Part shown: positions 46,308 to 55,748 of the stretch, in pieces | Position numbering within the stretch: position 1 is the first letter of the stretch | How the letters are laid out: every line of letters begins with the position of its first letter | Assembly: GCF_014697355.1 (NCBI RefSeq) | Contig: NZ_JACJRQ010000006.1 | Span: forward strand, 124,001 to 188,000 | Reading direction: 5' to 3' | From: Nostoc calcicola FACHB-3891 | GTDB lineage: Bacteria > Cyanobacteriota > Cyanobacteriia > Cyanobacteriales > Nostocaceae | DNA: 64,000 bases | Position numbers and translations under genes: made by a program | Notes under the pieces: generated by a model | Seen by the model: the letters and a program-made list of their open reading frames with translations, nothing else | The model's database searches: none | What the model was told of the DNA's origin: nothing

Positions 46308-48269
46308 ATGTCTAATACTCAAGAATTAGCCCTATCTATTCAGCCTATTATTAGCTACCCGCGTCAAGCACAGGTGGGTAAAACTTACCTGATGACAATT
46401 GATTTGCAATCATCTGAGGATGAGTGGCCTTATGAGGAAGAAGAGTATCCAATTTACTGTATGTTGGATACTTCGCAGTTGTTTAGTTGTCAGCCTTTGG
46501 GTGAGTCAGCTGTGGTTTTACATCGCTTTGGCGGGAGTTATGGAGCAGCGGAGTTTTTGCTGACAGCAGCGCAAGAAGAGATGGAGGGAGAGATTACGGT
46601 AACCTTGGTGAATGGTTGGGGGGTGCCAATTAGGGTGCTGAGTCTTGGGGAAATTAGCGTTACTCAACGGGTAAGTAACAACCAAGAAACTATTGAAACT
46701 TATCAACGTGTAACTTCTATTTCTAAAGAATGGAGGAGAAATCCTTACATTGTTGGTCGTCCTGTTAAAATGCCAGACGAGTTTTTTGGGCAAACAATTC
46801 TGTTGCGAACTATAGGAGATACTTTGCAACAGAATGTGCGATTGATTTTATTACAAGGTCAAAGACGTATAGGAAAATCTTCTGTACTTATAAATATTCC
46901 TCTTTTCGTATCTCCAGATGAATTTATTTTTGTGTCTTGCGATTTGCAAGAATACGGTTCTTCAAGTCTAAATCAAATATTGTATGCAATGGCTAGGGAA
47001 ATTTTTCAACATTTTGAATTAGATACAAATATCATAGAACCTTTATTAAATGCAAATTTAGAAAATATTTTTAGAATTTTTAACTGGATAATTTTACCTC
47101 AAGTTTACGAAAAACTAGATACTATAAAGCTAGTTTTGTTGTTAGATAATTTTGATGTTGTTAGTCAAAACGATACAGAAAATTCTGTGAGATTTTTAGG
47201 ATTTTTAGAAAATTTGCTTAGACAACAAGAAAGATTATTTGTCATTGCAGTAGTTGAAAGATATCTCAATGCTATGCCAAATTTAATTCAATTATTTCGA
47301 GGCGCACCATTTTATGAAATAGGTTTATTGGATAACAAAGATGCTCAAGAGCTAATTACTAAACCTGCTGCTCAGATTTTGGAATATCAGGAAAAAGCAA
47401 TAGCAGAAATTATTAAATTGTCCGCAGGACATCCTTATTATATTCAAATAATATGTTATGCGATTTTTAATCAAGCAAGAAATGAAAATTGTTTCACGAT
47501 TGTACTAGACTATGTAAATGATGCTGTCAACCAAGGAATTGAACTTGCTGAAGGCGGATTAGCTAGTATTTGGGATATGCTGAGTATCTCTGAAAAAGTA
47601 GTAATTTCAGCAGTTGCTGAGGCTCAAGAATCTAATACTATAGAAAACCCTTTAAAGGTACTAGAAGCTTATGGACTAGTGCTAACAGATTATTTGCAAG
47701 GAGCAATTCAATTATTAATAGATAAAGGATTTTTAGATAGTTACCCAGTTAAAATTAAAGTAGAATTAGTCCGTCTATGGTTACTGCAACATCATCGATT
47801 AAGATATGAAATCAGAAATTTAGAAATATTGCAACAAGAAAATGTTAACCAACTATTGTTTGTGGCTCGTAATTGTTGGGCAGAAAATACACAGCAGGAT
47901 GCATTAGATATTTATGAACAGGCTCTTAAGCTAAATCCCAATCACTTTGGTACTGTAGTAGAACTAGCAGAAAAATACTTGCAAGTAAAAAATTTTGATA
48001 GAGCTTTAGAACTTTACGAGCGAGTTTATAAATTAGATCGAATAAGCTATCAAGAAGAATTTATAGAAGCGTTAAATCAGTATGGACATTGGTTAATAAC
48101 TCAAACAGAATATATAGCTGCAAAGCAGCAGTATGAAAAGATTTTACAGATTCAAACTGAAAATAGTTTAGCTCAGCAGAGAATAGCGGAAATAACAGCT
48201 TATCAACCAAATAATCAGGGATGGTTTGGCAGGGCATTAGCTGCTTTTCGACGAATATTTGAAAACTAA
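46308..48269 (+). CDS. STAND-like AAA ATPase with N-terminal beta domain and TPRs
   Basis: 653 residues. About 1-120 form an all-beta domain not seen in the other two paralogues. RNPYIVGRPVKMPDEFFG opens the ATPase, with Walker A GQRRIGKS (184-191) and Walker B LLLDNFDVV. The catalytic Glu is replaced by N281, while the paralogue at 51161-54190 has LLLDEFDVV. A winged-helix-like region (about 410-500) and C-terminal TPRs (about 510-625) follow. It probably binds ATP but may hydrolyse it poorly, acting as a locked or slow switch. It lies 4 bp after the CHAT gene. Confidence 0.9.
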   Translation: MSNTQELALSIQPIISYPRQAQVGKTYLMTIDLQSSEDEWPYEEEEYPIYCMLDTSQLFSCQPLGESAVVLHRFGGSYGAAEFLLTAAQEEMEGEITVTLVNGWGVPIRVLSLGEISVTQRVSNNQETIETYQRVTSISKEWRRNPYIVGRPVKMPDEFFGQTILLRTIGDTLQQNVRLILLQGQRRIGKSSVLINIPLFVSPDEFIFVSCDLQEYGSSSLNQILYAMAREIFQHFELDTNIIEPLLNANLENIFRIFNWIILPQVYEKLDTIKLVLLLDNFDVVSQNDTENSVRFLGFLENLLRQQERLFVIAVVERYLNAMPNLIQLFRGAPFYEIGLLDNKDAQELITKPAAQILEYQEKAIAEIIKLSAGHPYYIQIICYAIFNQARNENCFTIVLDYVNDAVNQGIELAEGGLASIWDMLSISEKVVISAVAEAQESNTIENPLKVLEAYGLVLTDYLQGAIQLLIDKGFLDSYPVKIKVELVRLWLLQHHRLRYEIRNLEILQQENVNQLLFVARNCWAENTQQDALDIYEQALKLNPNHFGTVVELAEKYLQVKNFDRALELYERVYKLDRISYQEEFIEALNQYGHWLITQTEYIAAKQQYEKILQIQTENSLAQQRIAEITAYQPNNQGWFGRALAAFRRIFEN

Positions 48270-48319
48270 TTCTTTACGATCGCCACCATCCCTCACAATA
48301 ACCCAAAACCCATGCCTCA

Positions 48320-48667
48320 TCACGAATTCGGTTCCCCAACCAAGACAATGGAACACTTCAATTCTTGAATCATCTGGGTTGTGACTTGGCTAACGGAGAG
48401 TCCACCGGCTGTGCGATAACGCACGGAACGTAACACCACTAAATCAAAGGCTTGAGCTTGGCGAATTACTGCTCTAGCAACATCATCACCCTTAATGGTT
48501 TGAATACTCGTATTCACCTGTAACTGGCTCTTAGAGGCGATATCAGACAGTTGAGAGACAAACTTTTCCACTAGATTTGGGCGGGTGTTGCGATCGCAAG
48601 TATATTTACTGATACGCCAGCCATATCTAGAAAAATCTGGAAGACCGCTCCTGTGGGTTCCTATCAA
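48320..48667 (-). pseudogene. Truncated universal-stress-protein domain (remnant)
   Basis: A 115-codon frame whose last 85 codons match the C-terminal half of a Usp domain (IKGDDVARAVIRQAQAFDLV, then IQELKCSIVLVGEP). The N-terminal ATP-binding half of the domain and any transporter part are missing. In cyanobacteria such a domain often ends cation:proton antiporters. The upstream boundary is only 41 bp from the chlM start, so the missing part has been deleted, not merely frame-shifted. Confidence 0.6.
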
Positions 48668-48708
48668 TGATAATTTTAAGCATTGAGAACCCCTAAAAAT
48701 CAGAGTTT

Positions 48709-49395
48709 ATGAACGCAGCCGACGATAAAACAATTGTTCGTGAGTATTTCAATTCCACAGGGTTTGACCGTTGGAAGCGGATTTACGGCGATGGCGAAGT
48801 CAACAAAGTTCAGCTGGACATCCGGAATGGACACCAGCAAACCGTGGATACAGTTATCGAATGGCTAAAAGCTGATAACAATTTACCACAACTATCAATC
48901 TGCGATGCTGGCTGTGGTGTGGGTAGTCTCAGCATTCCGTTGGCGGTAGATGGCGCTAAGGTCTATGCAAGCGATATTTCTGAAAAAATGGTAGAAGAAG
49001 GCAAGGAGAGAGCCTTGCAAACCTTGGGAAATGCTGAAAATCCTACTTTTGCTGTGCAGGATTTGGAATCGTTGAGTGGTAGTTACCATACTGTTATTTG
49101 CTTGGATGTCCTCATTCACTACCCCCAAGAAAAAGCCGATGAAATGATTTCTCACCTCTGTTCTCTCGCACAGTCGCGGATAATTCTCAGTTTTGCACCG
49201 AAGACCTGCGCCTTGACTATACTCAAGAAAATTGGTAGTTTCTTTCCTGGACCGAGTAAAGCCACTCGTGCATATTTGCATCGTGAGGCTGATGTGGTGA
49301 GAATTTTGGAAAAGAACGGCTTTGCAGTGCAACGTCAAGCGATGACTAAAACTCGCTTCTATTTTTCCCGCCTACTGGAAGCTACCCGTCAGTAA
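48709..49395 (+). CDS. chlM: Magnesium protoporphyrin IX methyltransferase
   Basis: A 228-residue SAM-dependent enzyme that methylates Mg-protoporphyrin IX after Mg-chelatase in chlorophyll synthesis. The start REYFNSTGFDRWKRIYGD is diagnostic; SAM motif I is ICDAGCGVGSLSI (about 64-76). The hydrophobic/basic segment KKIGSFFPGPSKATRAYLH is also family-typical. Length is normal. Its position beside ChlI/ChlD-like conflict genes appears coincidental: those lack ChlH and differ from true chelatase subunits. Confidence 0.96.
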   Translation: MNAADDKTIVREYFNSTGFDRWKRIYGDGEVNKVQLDIRNGHQQTVDTVIEWLKADNNLPQLSICDAGCGVGSLSIPLAVDGAKVYASDISEKMVEEGKERALQTLGNAENPTFAVQDLESLSGSYHTVICLDVLIHYPQEKADEMISHLCSLAQSRIILSFAPKTCALTILKKIGSFFPGPSKATRAYLHREADVVRILEKNGFAVQRQAMTKTRFYFSRLLEATRQ

Positions 49396-49456
49396 TACCG
49401 AACTGTGTTTAGTAGGGTGCGTTATGGCTTCAGCCTAACGCACCGCCAAGAACTAA

Positions 49457-50917
49457 CTATTGACTGGGAGATATCGCATTTGGTACTGAATTTTGGTTGT
49501 TATTTTGATCGCTCCGATTGCGATCGTGAAGAATTATCATAAAGGAAGCGATCGCAGCTACTCCCAAGAAAATCATTCCAGGAAGTAACCAGATTTCCCC
49601 TCTATTCCGATGAATTTTATCTTTATCGGGTTTGACAGAGGGTATATTTGGTTCCAAATTCTGGGGTTGCTGACTCAAAGGACGGCTTTGAATAATAGGA
49701 CTTTGCTTTTGATGATTGCTGATTTCAGGTGTTTGATTCAGCGTTTCGTAGGTATCTTTAACTTCTTGTTTATCTAGTTTTTCTAATTCCCTGATTTCGT
49801 GCCATAACGGGTGACGTTGTATTAACCAACGCTGGACTAATTCTATTTTTACTTTATTGCCTTGCTCGTTTAAAAAGCCCTTTAATGCTAGTTCTTTAGT
49901 TAATTTTTCTAACAAATCTCTAGACAACACATCATGATGACTTTTAAGTAGCATCAATGGGTCTTTTTCTAGCTCTTGGTCTTGTTTTTCAATAGCTATT
50001 TTTTGCGCCTCAGCCACAGCAGAAAAAACTACTTTCTCTGGCACAGATAAAGCATCCCAGTACCATGCAAATCCAGCTTCTGCAAGCTCAACTGCTCTGT
50101 CTATAATATTTTCTACATCTTCTTGGGCAACTTCCCATTTTTGCAGTTCTCTAGCTCTACTGAAAACCGCAAAACATAAAATTTGGATGAAATAAGGATG
50201 TCCTGCTGATAAATTTGTAATTGCTTGTATGGCTGTTGGTTCGTAACTCAAAGAACCCCCAACAGGTTCGATAATCAGCTGCTTAACACTTTCGTTATCT
50301 AATAACCCAACTTCCGTGACTGGTACTTGTGGAAATATTTTCAGCAAATTTGATATATCTGCTGGTTTTCTTCCGGCAAATATGATCGCAAATAATCTGG
50401 GATTTTTATGAGTGATGTTTTTTAATTGCTTGAATAATGATTCAAGTTCTACACCTATATGTTTATTATTTAAAGCATCAAACTCATCTAAAAGTAATAT
50501 CAAATTCCGATCTTCTAGATGTTCATAAATTTGAGGTAAAAATTTAGTACAGAAAATATCCTTTTCTTCTTCTATTTGTTGAGCTTTGGGAATTGCTACT
50601 TTGTCTGGAGGTATTTCTAATTGTTCAACAATAGTTTCTGCTAAATTCTCTAAGAGATTTTCTAGTTTATCTTGGCTATGATATTCTAAATCAAAGCTGA
50701 CAAAAGCAGAGTTATCAATTTTGACACTTTTAGGGATATTTTGAAGTAGAGATGACTTGCCTATACGTCGTTGACCATGCAGTAATATAACTTTCTCACC
50801 TTGTCTCAGATTTTCTTCAATAAACGCTAATTGCTTCTGTCGTCCAAATAATGCTTTCGGTTCATAAATAGCGCGACCGATAACATAGGGGTTTCTCTGA
50901 GATTTGAGTTCTATCAT
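49457..50917 (-). CDS. AAA ATPase with C-terminal membrane helix
   Basis: 486 residues, paralogue of the ATPases at 46308 and 51161. NPYVIGRAIYEPKALFGRQ, Walker A GQRRIGKS (48-55) and Walker B LLLDEFDAL (D144/E145) are intact, followed by a helical/winged-helix region to about 390. A polar linker then leads to one membrane helix (about 444-464), leaving a short outside tail (NNQNSVPNAISPSQ). It lacks TPRs. It lies 243 bp downstream of the sensor-ATPase gene on the same strand. A role as a membrane-tethered switch is inferred. Confidence 0.88.
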   Translation of the reverse strand: MIELKSQRNPYVIGRAIYEPKALFGRQKQLAFIEENLRQGEKVILLHGQRRIGKSSLLQNIPKSVKIDNSAFVSFDLEYHSQDKLENLLENLAETIVEQLEIPPDKVAIPKAQQIEEEKDIFCTKFLPQIYEHLEDRNLILLLDEFDALNNKHIGVELESLFKQLKNITHKNPRLFAIIFAGRKPADISNLLKIFPQVPVTEVGLLDNESVKQLIIEPVGGSLSYEPTAIQAITNLSAGHPYFIQILCFAVFSRARELQKWEVAQEDVENIIDRAVELAEAGFAWYWDALSVPEKVVFSAVAEAQKIAIEKQDQELEKDPLMLLKSHHDVLSRDLLEKLTKELALKGFLNEQGNKVKIELVQRWLIQRHPLWHEIRELEKLDKQEVKDTYETLNQTPEISNHQKQSPIIQSRPLSQQPQNLEPNIPSVKPDKDKIHRNRGEIWLLPGMIFLGVAAIASFMIILHDRNRSDQNNNQNSVPNAISPSQ

Positions 50918-51160
50918 AATAATATCTGCGATAGGTCAACTGAGAAGCATGTGATTTTTTTAGCCGAGATCGCCACAAGCCTTACAGCGCAAGAAATTCT
51001 CGAAGCAGAAGCTTTCTTTTAGTTTTTAGCCACAAACTTTATCATAACATAGCTTGCGGTGGCTGATAATTCACATGCACATCTTATATTTCCCTGAACC
51101 TGTCCAACTATTATAAAAATCTCTACTTCTTTTCGTAAAATGTGCCTGAAGTTTCTGTTT
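50918..51160. other. Gap between the two minus-strand ATPase genes
   Basis: Moderately AT-rich, with no ORF or dispersed repeat of note. It could hold a promoter for the 49457-50917 gene. Nothing else is supported. Confidence 0.4.
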
Positions 51161-54100
51161 TTAATCTGCATTAACAAACTGACCATCTTGAACCATAATT
51201 AAAGTTGCTGGTTTGTTAATTTCTCTGGATGAATCAAATTTTAACTGCTCTCCAGAAGTGTTTTCTGAAATATTTATTTTTGGTAAATTTTCTAAAACTG
51301 CTGCCCTAGATACTTTCGGGGATAGTTTGATAGACTCAATTAGAGCTTGGGTAGCGTCAAAGCTGGTTGCAGTCCGCCAACTGACACCACCACCCCATTG
51401 ACTTTCAGCTTCTTGTGGAAATTTATTTGATTTTGCTGCACCTCGAAACCAAGGAACAGCTAACACCAAACCTTCTAGAGTGTTAGCAACCTCTGGTTTA
51501 TAGAGAGAATCGCCTGCTAATATTTTGAGTTGTTTACGTTGTTCGATATTATTATTGGTTTTTCTCAGTTTTTCCACGGAGTCATTGTAAGTCTTTGCAA
51601 TGTCCATAGAAACTTCAATACTCTTGTCTGTATCTGGAAACAATGCTATTGCTTCTACTAAGGGATCATCCAGTAAATTTTTTACTTCCTGCGCTACATC
51701 TAGATTTGGATCGGCTAAGTTAATGCATAAGCGAGGAACTGCCCCTTCAAGCTTATTTTCTTGGACAAATCTAAGTCGGAATTCTTCTTTGATACTTCTA
51801 CTATATAAGTCATCAGGATTACAGAAAATTACTACTTTTTTAAATTTCTTTTCTAAGGCATATTCAGCTAGCTTTTTACCTGTTGCTTCATCTGAAGGCA
51901 AAGTTCTAAAAAATACAGGGCTTTGTAACTCTATGCTACTGCTAGTAGCTGATACGATTGCTAAATTATTTTTTGTATATATAGGCAAAGCTTTTTTAGT
52001 GACTTTGCTAGAACCATGTCCGATAACTCCTAATATAGATCTATCTTTTACTAGTTCGTCAGCTATTCGTTTTGCTGTATCGTCGTTGTTATCATCGTCA
52101 GCAATCACAATCTCTATTAATCGACCTTGTAATCGATTTTCTTGGTTAAACTGATTTTGCGCCTGTGCTATCCCACGTAATATTTCTTGAGCAGAGTTTG
52201 TTCTTCTTTGGGCTGGTACCACAACTGCCAAAGTTAAAGGATTACCCTTTTGATGGGCAAGGGCATTATTTTGATAAATTAGTACTTCAGGGTCATTACG
52301 ATTATTCTTAACAGCTTTTTCAAAGTGCTTTGCAGCATCTATGTAGTTACCTTTTTTAAAGCTCTCAATACCATTGTCGCGATCGCTATTTTGTATACTT
52401 GGAAATAAAGTGCGATCGCCTCTACTCATACTATTGCTAATTTGAATATTTGGTGTGGGTGAAACTTGAGTACGAGAAGTAATAATATTAGTATTTGTAC
52501 AACTTCCATCTAAAGATTTTTGTTGCCCTGCTGTGCAATTACTTAATACATAACGACCAACAAACATACTTCCAAGAGCAGCAACAAATACTATCAAAAT
52601 AAATTTTGCTAACCTAGAGTTTGGTCTTATTAAATTCCTCAGATAACTAATGCTAACACTGATTATATTAGTATTAGCTTGATAAGCTTTTATTTCTGCT
52701 AGTCTCTGTTGAGCTAAAGTATTTCCAGATTTAATTTGTAAAATTTTTTCATACTGCTGCTTTGCTGCTACGTAATTTCTTTGAGTTATTAACCAATGTC
52801 CATAACGATTTAATGCTTCTAAGAATTGTTGTTGATACCTTCCTGAATCTAGTTTGTAAACTCGCTCGTAAAGCTTTAAAGCTTGATAAAAATTTTCTAG
52901 CTCCAAGTATTTTTCTGCTAGCTCTACTATAGTGCCGAAGTGATTAGGATTTAGCTGTAAAATCTGTTCGTAAATAGCTAATGCTGCATCCTGCTGTTTA
53001 TCTCCCATCCAACAACTACGAGCCACAGGTAATAGTTGGTTAATTTTTTGTGCTTCTAGTGTCTCTAAAGTCCGAATTTCATTCTTTAATGGATGACATT
53101 GCAGTAACCAAAGACGCACTAATTCTACTTTCAGCTTCACTGGATTGCTATCCAAAAAACCTTTATTAATTAATAATTGAATTGCTCCTTCCAAAGAATC
53201 TGTTAGCACCAGTCCATAGGCTTCAAGTAACTTCAAATGATTTTCTATAGTATTATCTTCTTGAGCTTCAGCCACTGCTGAAATTACTACTTTTTCCTGG
53301 ATACTTAGTGCTTTACAAATACTATCTAATCCACCTTCAGCACTATTAATTGCGTTGGGTATGGCTTCACGCACATAATCCGGTACTATCTTAATTTGAC
53401 TAAGATTATTTTCATTTCTTACTAGCTGAAAAATCTGAGAACATAAGGCTTGTGTACACAAAGGATGCCCTGATGAAATTTTTAAAATTTCTGTGATTGT
53501 TTTTTCCTGATATTCAAAAATATGAGCAACAGGTTGAGTAATTAGCTGTTGAGCATCGTTGTTATCCAATAAACCTATTTCATAAAATGGTGCGCTTCTA
53601 AATAATTGCAGCAAGTTTGGCATAGCATTGACATATCTTCCAACTACTGCAATCACAAATAAGTCTTCCTGTTGTGTAACCAAGGTTTCTAAAAAACGTA
53701 AAAATTCAGCAGAATTTCCTGTATCACTTTCACTAACAACATCAAATTCATCTAACAATAAAACCAGATTTTTATTATCTATTTTTTCATAAACTTGTGG
53801 TAATACTCTCCGGTTGAAAATTCTGCGAATGGTTTCTAAATTTGCATTTAGTAAAGGTTCTAGTATATTTGTGTCTAATTCAAGAAGTTGAAAAATTTCC
53901 CTAGCGATCGCATATAATATTTGATTTAGACTCGCAGAACCGTATTCTTCCAAATCGCAAGGCACAAAAACAAATTCATCTTGAGATACAAAAAGGGGAA
54001 TGTTTCTGAGTACAGAAGATTTTCCTATACGTCTTTGACCGTGTAATAAAATAAATTGTGCATTTTGTTGCAAACTATCTGCTATGGTTCTTAAAAGCAT

Positions 54101-54190
54101 TGCTCGCCCAAAAAACTCATCTGGCATTTGAACAGGACGACCAACAATGTAAGGGTTTCTGATGTAAGAATTGTGTGAGTTTGGAGACAT
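51161..54190 (-). CDS. ATPase-TPR-membrane-PBP fusion receptor
   Basis: 1009 residues from ATG at 54188-54190; the frame is open to 54331, but that extension is basic and not shared with paralogues, whereas MSPNSHNSYIRNPYIVGR aligns with them. ATPase domain residues 11-370 with Walker A GQRRIGKS (51-58) and Walker B D147/E148; TPRs about 400-500; one membrane helix 529-549; a short Cys-containing region; a TPR-like hairpin (606-645); then a type-1 periplasmic binding (Leu/Ile/Val, ANF-receptor) domain, about 650-1009 (LAVVVPAQRRTNSAQEILRG). Expected topology is a cytosolic ATPase with a periplasmic sensor, so it looks like a one-protein ligand-gated NTPase switch. The gene is probably intact. 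Confidence 0.9.
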   Translation of the reverse strand: MSPNSHNSYIRNPYIVGRPVQMPDEFFGRAMLLRTIADSLQQNAQFILLHGQRRIGKSSVLRNIPLFVSQDEFVFVPCDLEEYGSASLNQILYAIAREIFQLLELDTNILEPLLNANLETIRRIFNRRVLPQVYEKIDNKNLVLLLDEFDVVSESDTGNSAEFLRFLETLVTQQEDLFVIAVVGRYVNAMPNLLQLFRSAPFYEIGLLDNNDAQQLITQPVAHIFEYQEKTITEILKISSGHPLCTQALCSQIFQLVRNENNLSQIKIVPDYVREAIPNAINSAEGGLDSICKALSIQEKVVISAVAEAQEDNTIENHLKLLEAYGLVLTDSLEGAIQLLINKGFLDSNPVKLKVELVRLWLLQCHPLKNEIRTLETLEAQKINQLLPVARSCWMGDKQQDAALAIYEQILQLNPNHFGTIVELAEKYLELENFYQALKLYERVYKLDSGRYQQQFLEALNRYGHWLITQRNYVAAKQQYEKILQIKSGNTLAQQRLAEIKAYQANTNIISVSISYLRNLIRPNSRLAKFILIVFVAALGSMFVGRYVLSNCTAGQQKSLDGSCTNTNIITSRTQVSPTPNIQISNSMSRGDRTLFPSIQNSDRDNGIESFKKGNYIDAAKHFEKAVKNNRNDPEVLIYQNNALAHQKGNPLTLAVVVPAQRRTNSAQEILRGIAQAQNQFNQENRLQGRLIEIVIADDDNNDDTAKRIADELVKDRSILGVIGHGSSKVTKKALPIYTKNNLAIVSATSSSIELQSPVFFRTLPSDEATGKKLAEYALEKKFKKVVIFCNPDDLYSRSIKEEFRLRFVQENKLEGAVPRLCINLADPNLDVAQEVKNLLDDPLVEAIALFPDTDKSIEVSMDIAKTYNDSVEKLRKTNNNIEQRKQLKILAGDSLYKPEVANTLEGLVLAVPWFRGAAKSNKFPQEAESQWGGGVSWRTATSFDATQALIESIKLSPKVSRAAVLENLPKINISENTSGEQLKFDSSREINKPATLIMVQDGQFVNAD

Positions 54191-54560
54191 TCGGGTTTTG
54201 CTGGTTCTACAGTATTTGACTTTAATTTTTATTTTTGTATGTTTACGAGATGATATTGATACTTTTGTAGTATGGGTATCTAACCCATCGTCAAATTGTT
54301 GAACGTGGCAAAATGCCCGTTCCACAATCATCTTGAAATTGCTAACGCCGAATTCTTACAGGGAATTAAGTATATTTTAAATATTACATGATTACGGCGG
54401 TATCTTGTAAGCGCTTAATAACCTTGCTTTTTCGAGGAAAGTACGCCAAAAAGTATAGTCCGTTCGCTAAAAAACTGTCCCAGGGAGTAGATTGATATAC
54501 TGGAACCTCAGAGAAAGTCAGGTTAGAATCTCTAGCAAAGTTTAAATCTGAAGTGGAACT
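54191..54560. other. Divergent intergenic region
   Basis: Contains the possible N-terminal extension of the receptor gene (to 54331). It also separates divergent transcription units. The palindrome-poor AT-rich part (about 54360-54560) likely holds both promoters. No other gene is seen. Confidence 0.4.
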
Positions 54561-55040
54561 ATGAAAACTGCTGAAAAATTGGCTGCTGGTTGGCTACTGA
54601 CACTCGGATTCATGTTTTTAACGCTATCAGCATCAGCAGCAATTGAAAAATTTGCTACACGTAAAGTCTATATACCTGTGAAAGATGCGTATGATTTTTC
54701 TGCACCAAACGCTACCTATCAAGATGATAATACTATTGCTGGTGGTCTAATTTTTGGCGTCCCTAGCCTCACACTGGGAGCATGGTTAGCATTGGGATTG
54801 TATCGTCAAAGTCGGCAAGAAAAAAAGGCACTTAATCAACAACGCAGCGATCGCTTGCAATCTCTTTTTTATGAGATGCTACAAGAAAATCATGGACGTG
54901 TGACTGTTTTAGGCTTTGCTATGCAATCACAACTACCCGCACCCGACGCCAGACAATATTTAGATCAAAAAGCTAAAGAATTTAATGCAAACTTTAAAGT
55001 GAACGAAGAAGGGGCAGTATCATATCATTTTGATGTCTAA
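54561..55040 (+). CDS. Membrane-anchored hypothetical protein
   Basis: 159 residues. Two hydrophobic segments: about 8-28 (LAAGWLLTLGFMFLTLSASAA) and about 62-82 (IAGGLIFGVPSLTLGAWLALGLY), with a short polar loop between. A cytosolic helical domain (DRLQSLFYEMLQENHGRVTVL...DARQYLDQKAKEFNA) follows. The last part resembles a small winged-helix or SHOCT-like arrangement, but no family is certain. It lies upstream of the DUF423 gene and has a plausible promoter region, so it is likely a real gene. Confidence 0.75.
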   Translation: MKTAEKLAAGWLLTLGFMFLTLSASAAIEKFATRKVYIPVKDAYDFSAPNATYQDDNTIAGGLIFGVPSLTLGAWLALGLYRQSRQEKKALNQQRSDRLQSLFYEMLQENHGRVTVLGFAMQSQLPAPDARQYLDQKAKEFNANFKVNEEGAVSYHFDV

Positions 55041-55059
55041 TTGTCATTAGTCATTTGTC

Positions 55060-55122
55060 TTATGTCAGTTGTCATTTGTTATTTGTTATTCACTAATGAC
55101 CAATGACTAATGACCAATGACT
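55060..55122. repeat. TGACCAA/TGACTAA heptamer repeats
   Basis: ttgtcat/tagtcat heptamers (about 55041-55075) face tgaccaa/tgactaa heptamers (about 55097-55122). This is the same STRR family as 17633-17693. Confidence 0.8.
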
Positions 55123-55148
55123 AGTTTACCAACTTACGGCTAAGTCTA

Positions 55149-55529
55149 ATGACGCAAATTTTCTTGAGCGTAGCTGCTGTTTTAGGCGGTTTGTCAGTTG
55201 CGGCTGGTGCTTTTGCTTCCCATGCCTTACGAGAAAAAATTAGTGAGCGATCGCTAGAAATTTTTGAAACTGGCGCTCGTTACCAAATGTATCATGCTCT
55301 GGCACTTTTTTTAGTAGCACTACTAATTAGTCGCACCGAATTTCCTCAACCCATCCTCGTAGCCAGTGGATGGTTATTTATCATTGGTATTGCTATTTTC
55401 TCAGGAAGTTTGTACGCCCTGAGCTTAACTGGTGTAAAATCCTTGGGAGCAATTACACCATTAGGCGGCGTGGCCTTTCTTGCTGGTTGGGCTGCTTTAG
55501 CTTTTGCTGCTTGGAATTTGAAGTTGTAA
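55149..55529 (+). CDS. DUF423 membrane protein
   Basis: 126 residues with four membrane helices. AAVLGGLSVAAGAFASHALREKISERSLEIFETGARYQMYHA (in part) is the DUF423 signature, and SLYALSLTGVKSLGAITPLGGVAFLAGWA closes the family core. The family (YwdK/YgdD) is widespread and its function unknown. The N-terminal MTQIFLSV gives the normal length. It is transcribed with or near the preceding hypothetical gene. Confidence 0.92.
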   Translation: MTQIFLSVAAVLGGLSVAAGAFASHALREKISERSLEIFETGARYQMYHALALFLVALLISRTEFPQPILVASGWLFIIGIAIFSGSLYALSLTGVKSLGAITPLGGVAFLAGWAALAFAAWNLKL

Positions 55530-55748
55530 TAGAATTATTAGTTAGGAGTTGCAAGTTAATGAATTAAAAATTTTCAACTCCTAACTAAAATAATTTTTTG
55601 ATATCGTGAGTTACTAAATCAATTTCTAAAGATTCACGAATTTCTGATATCTCAATAGTTTAAACCACAGTTTTAGGCAAAAATCAGGTATTTTTTAGTA
55701 AAAAAGCTTATCCTATAAAACTATTGGGAGCAAATACTTTATTTAATC

